The notes below the pieces were generated by a model. The model had not been told where the DNA came from and did no database searches. It saw only the letters and a list, made by a program, of their open reading frames with translations. A DNA stretch of 64,000 nucleotides from CAWJTN01 sp963845895 (GTDB lineage Bacteria; Patescibacteriota; Microgenomatia; UBA1406; GWC2-37-13), in the NCBI GenBank assembly GCA_963845895.1, contig CAWJTN010000001.1:310001-374000 (forward strand), in the 5' to 3' direction. Below, piece after piece: positions 62,579 through 64,000 of this stretch. Every line of letters begins with the position of its first letter. Positions within the stretch are counted from its first letter, which is position 1. Position numbers and translations under genes: made by a program.

Positions 62579-64000
62579 ATGCTTTCTTTTTACTGGCAAG
62601 GTTTTAAAAAAGTTTGGAACTTGGGAAAAAAAATCCTTTTAATTTTTATTGTTTTTTTTACTGTAATTACTTTATTCCTCCATTTTATTGTAAAAGATAA
62701 AGTTCAATTGTCTTCTAATCCGTCAACAAACGAAATCCTTAAAAAAAATAGAGCGCAAATTTATCAAGTAATTAATAATCCAGAACTTAGTAAAACAAAA
62801 GAGGGAAAAATTGAGCTTGCTATCTATAAAGGAATGTTGTGCGGTTTTATCGGTGAAGCTTGCACAAATAAACCCGAGGACGCAAACAAAAATTACAACA
62901 AAAGTTTAGTAGGCGGATTAGCAAACCTGATGGTTTTACCTCTAACTCATCCACCGGCTTCGGGAATCGGCTGGGTAAGAGATTCTTTGGCCAATGCGGG
63001 ATTTACTCCTAAAGCTTATGCTGCAGAAGGTATAGGCTTTGGCGGAATTAAACCATTCATAAATCTATGGAAAGTATTTCGGGATGTCTCTTATATGCTT
63101 TTGGTAATAATTCTAATTGCGATAGGGTTTATGATCATGTTTCGGATGAAACTAAATCCACAAACTGTTATAAGTATCGAAAATGCTCTTCCACGTATTG
63201 TTATAGCTTTACTTCTTATAACATTTTCTTTTGCAATTGCAGGATTTTTGATTGATTTAATGTATATTTTAATTGGAGTTGGAATTTCTGTTGTTAGCAA
63301 CAATAATGCTTATTATGATGCTGCAAAGTTTACGAATGATTTTATAACATCTGGTCCAGAAAAAATTTTATATTCAATATATCCAAAAGAGGTTTTCTCC
63401 GGTATCCCACCAATTATTAATGGACCATGGAAAATGTTTGCATTTATGATGGAGCTTGGAAACTCTTTATTGAACATAATGGGGTCTGGCGTAAATGCAT
63501 TAATCCGTCTAACAAGTGGGGTTGTACTAGGAATTATTGGAGGTCTAAGAATTTCAAACATTATTAGTGGATTACAACAAACTATTCAAACCGCGGCTAC
63601 AACAGGTGCTTCACTTAATCCAATAATTGCTGCTGCTACTCCTATTGTAATGGCAATAGATGTAGGTTGGAAATTATTCCTTGCTAGTATTTTAGGACTA
63701 ATGTTCGGTTTATTCGGAGGACTTGTTCTACCACAACTAATTGTTGGAGTACTTGTCTTCGTTACAATTTTATTTCTTATGTTTAGAATTTTTTTTATGC
63801 TGCTTAGAGCTTACTTACAAATATTATTAATGGTAATACTCGCACCTGTAATTTTAATGATGGAGGCCGTACCTGGGAGAAGTGCCTTCTCTTTCTGGTT
63901 TAAAAATTTATTGGCTGAAATAATGACTTTTCCCATGGTAATAATTTTACTTGTTATAGGATATGTTCTAATAAATACAGCCTCGGGTCCTGTAGCAAAT
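62579..64000 (+). CDS. VirB6/TrbL-like polytopic membrane protein, N-terminal part
   Basis: The frame is open from ATG 62579 to the right window edge (474 codons), so the gene continues beyond the window. It has an N-terminal anchor (about 17-40), a soluble loop (about 41-155), and then repeated long hydrophobic segments with Gly-rich turns, including VGWKLFLASILGLMFGLFGGLVLPQLIVGVLVF and a C-terminal-half segment ILAPVILMMEAVPGRSAFSFWFKN. The ending resembles the TrbL/VirB6 core, in which APVILM and W-F-K-N segments recur. It may form the inner-membrane channel of a type IV secretion or pilus system with the VirB2-like protein. Confidence 0.65.
   Translation, partial: MLSFYWQGFKKVWNLGKKILLIFIVFFTVITLFLHFIVKDKVQLSSNPSTNEILKKNRAQIYQVINNPELSKTKEGKIELAIYKGMLCGFIGEACTNKPEDANKNYNKSLVGGLANLMVLPLTHPPASGIGWVRDSLANAGFTPKAYAAEGIGFGGIKPFINLWKVFRDVSYMLLVIILIAIGFMIMFRMKLNPQTVISIENALPRIVIALLLITFSFAIAGFLIDLMYILIGVGISVVSNNNAYYDAAKFTNDFITSGPEKILYSIYPKEVFSGIPPIINGPWKMFAFMMELGNSLLNIMGSGVNALIRLTSGVVLGIIGGLRISNIISGLQQTIQTAATTGASLNPIIAAATPIVMAIDVGWKLFLASILGLMFGLFGGLVLPQLIVGVLVFVTILFLMFRIFFMLLRAYLQILLMVILAPVILMMEAVPGRSAFSFWFKNLLAEIMTFPMVIILLVIGYVLINTASGPVAN

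Overview
The window is AT-rich, densely coded bacterial DNA with no gene-free stretch longer than 300 bases. It looks like a member of the Candidate Phyla Radiation (Patescibacteria), most likely Microgenomates. This is inferred from the gene families and the compact style, not from a marker tree. Supporting signs are a large block of multi-spanning GT-C glycosyltransferases, small membrane proteins of CPR type, a VirB2/VirB6-like pair next to a Clp ATPase, and short palindromic elements inside and between genes. The code appears standard: UGA is used as stop and an RF2 with an intact SPF motif is present.

Layout. (1) 1-20640 is a surface-polysaccharide or glycoprotein assembly region: the end of a flippase, four GT2 enzymes, one GT4 enzyme and about ten GT-C-like polytopic proteins, in blocks that switch strand at 3.5, 5.2, 8.7 and 14.6 kb. 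Two GT-C genes carry a one-base excess in an A run. (2) 20650-26762 holds a CPBP protease, an XRE regulator, rpoD and dnaG (minus strand), a PilM-like/LytR_C fusion, a DUF3175 protein and an unknown protein. (3) 26844-38719 is mainly cell envelope: prfB, a secreted beta-propeller/dockerin protein, an OB-like membrane protein, ftsE-ftsX followed by a coiled-coil C39-like peptidase (a plausible FtsEX-driven wall hydrolase), a lamin-tail-domain protein, a CAP-domain protein, rmlA and small membrane proteins. (4) 38727-48800 is rpoB-rpoC-rpsL-rpsG-fusA behind a canonical promoter and a terminator-like hairpin; rpoC is broken by two nearby +1 shifts. (5) 48810-52623 has a short MscS channel and an SOS unit (lexA with three operator-like sites, a Y-family polymerase, radC), then a four-helix-bundle gene. 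(6) 52734-56056 is an accessory patch: tRNA-Ser(CGA), an insertion sequence with a 9-bp target duplication touching the tRNA 3' end, an unknown 455-aa protein, and a small unknown gene between 30-bp direct repeats. (7) 56142-64000 holds recF and a UMP-kinase-like gene, a VirB2-like pilin, a tiny membrane protein, a giant Clp ATPase with four tandem repeats inserted in its second AAA+ domain, and the start of a VirB6/TrbL-like membrane protein.

Expression. Most transcription-unit starts show a -10 box only 5-8 bases upstream of the start codon, which predicts leaderless mRNAs. Some genes inside operons instead have clear Shine-Dalgarno sequences (ftsX, the gene at 37622). The strongest candidates for new biology are the repeat insertion in the Clp D2 domain, in-frame palindromic elements in the Y-family polymerase and the Clp linker, the FtsEX/C39-like hydrolase pairing, and the broken rpoC.
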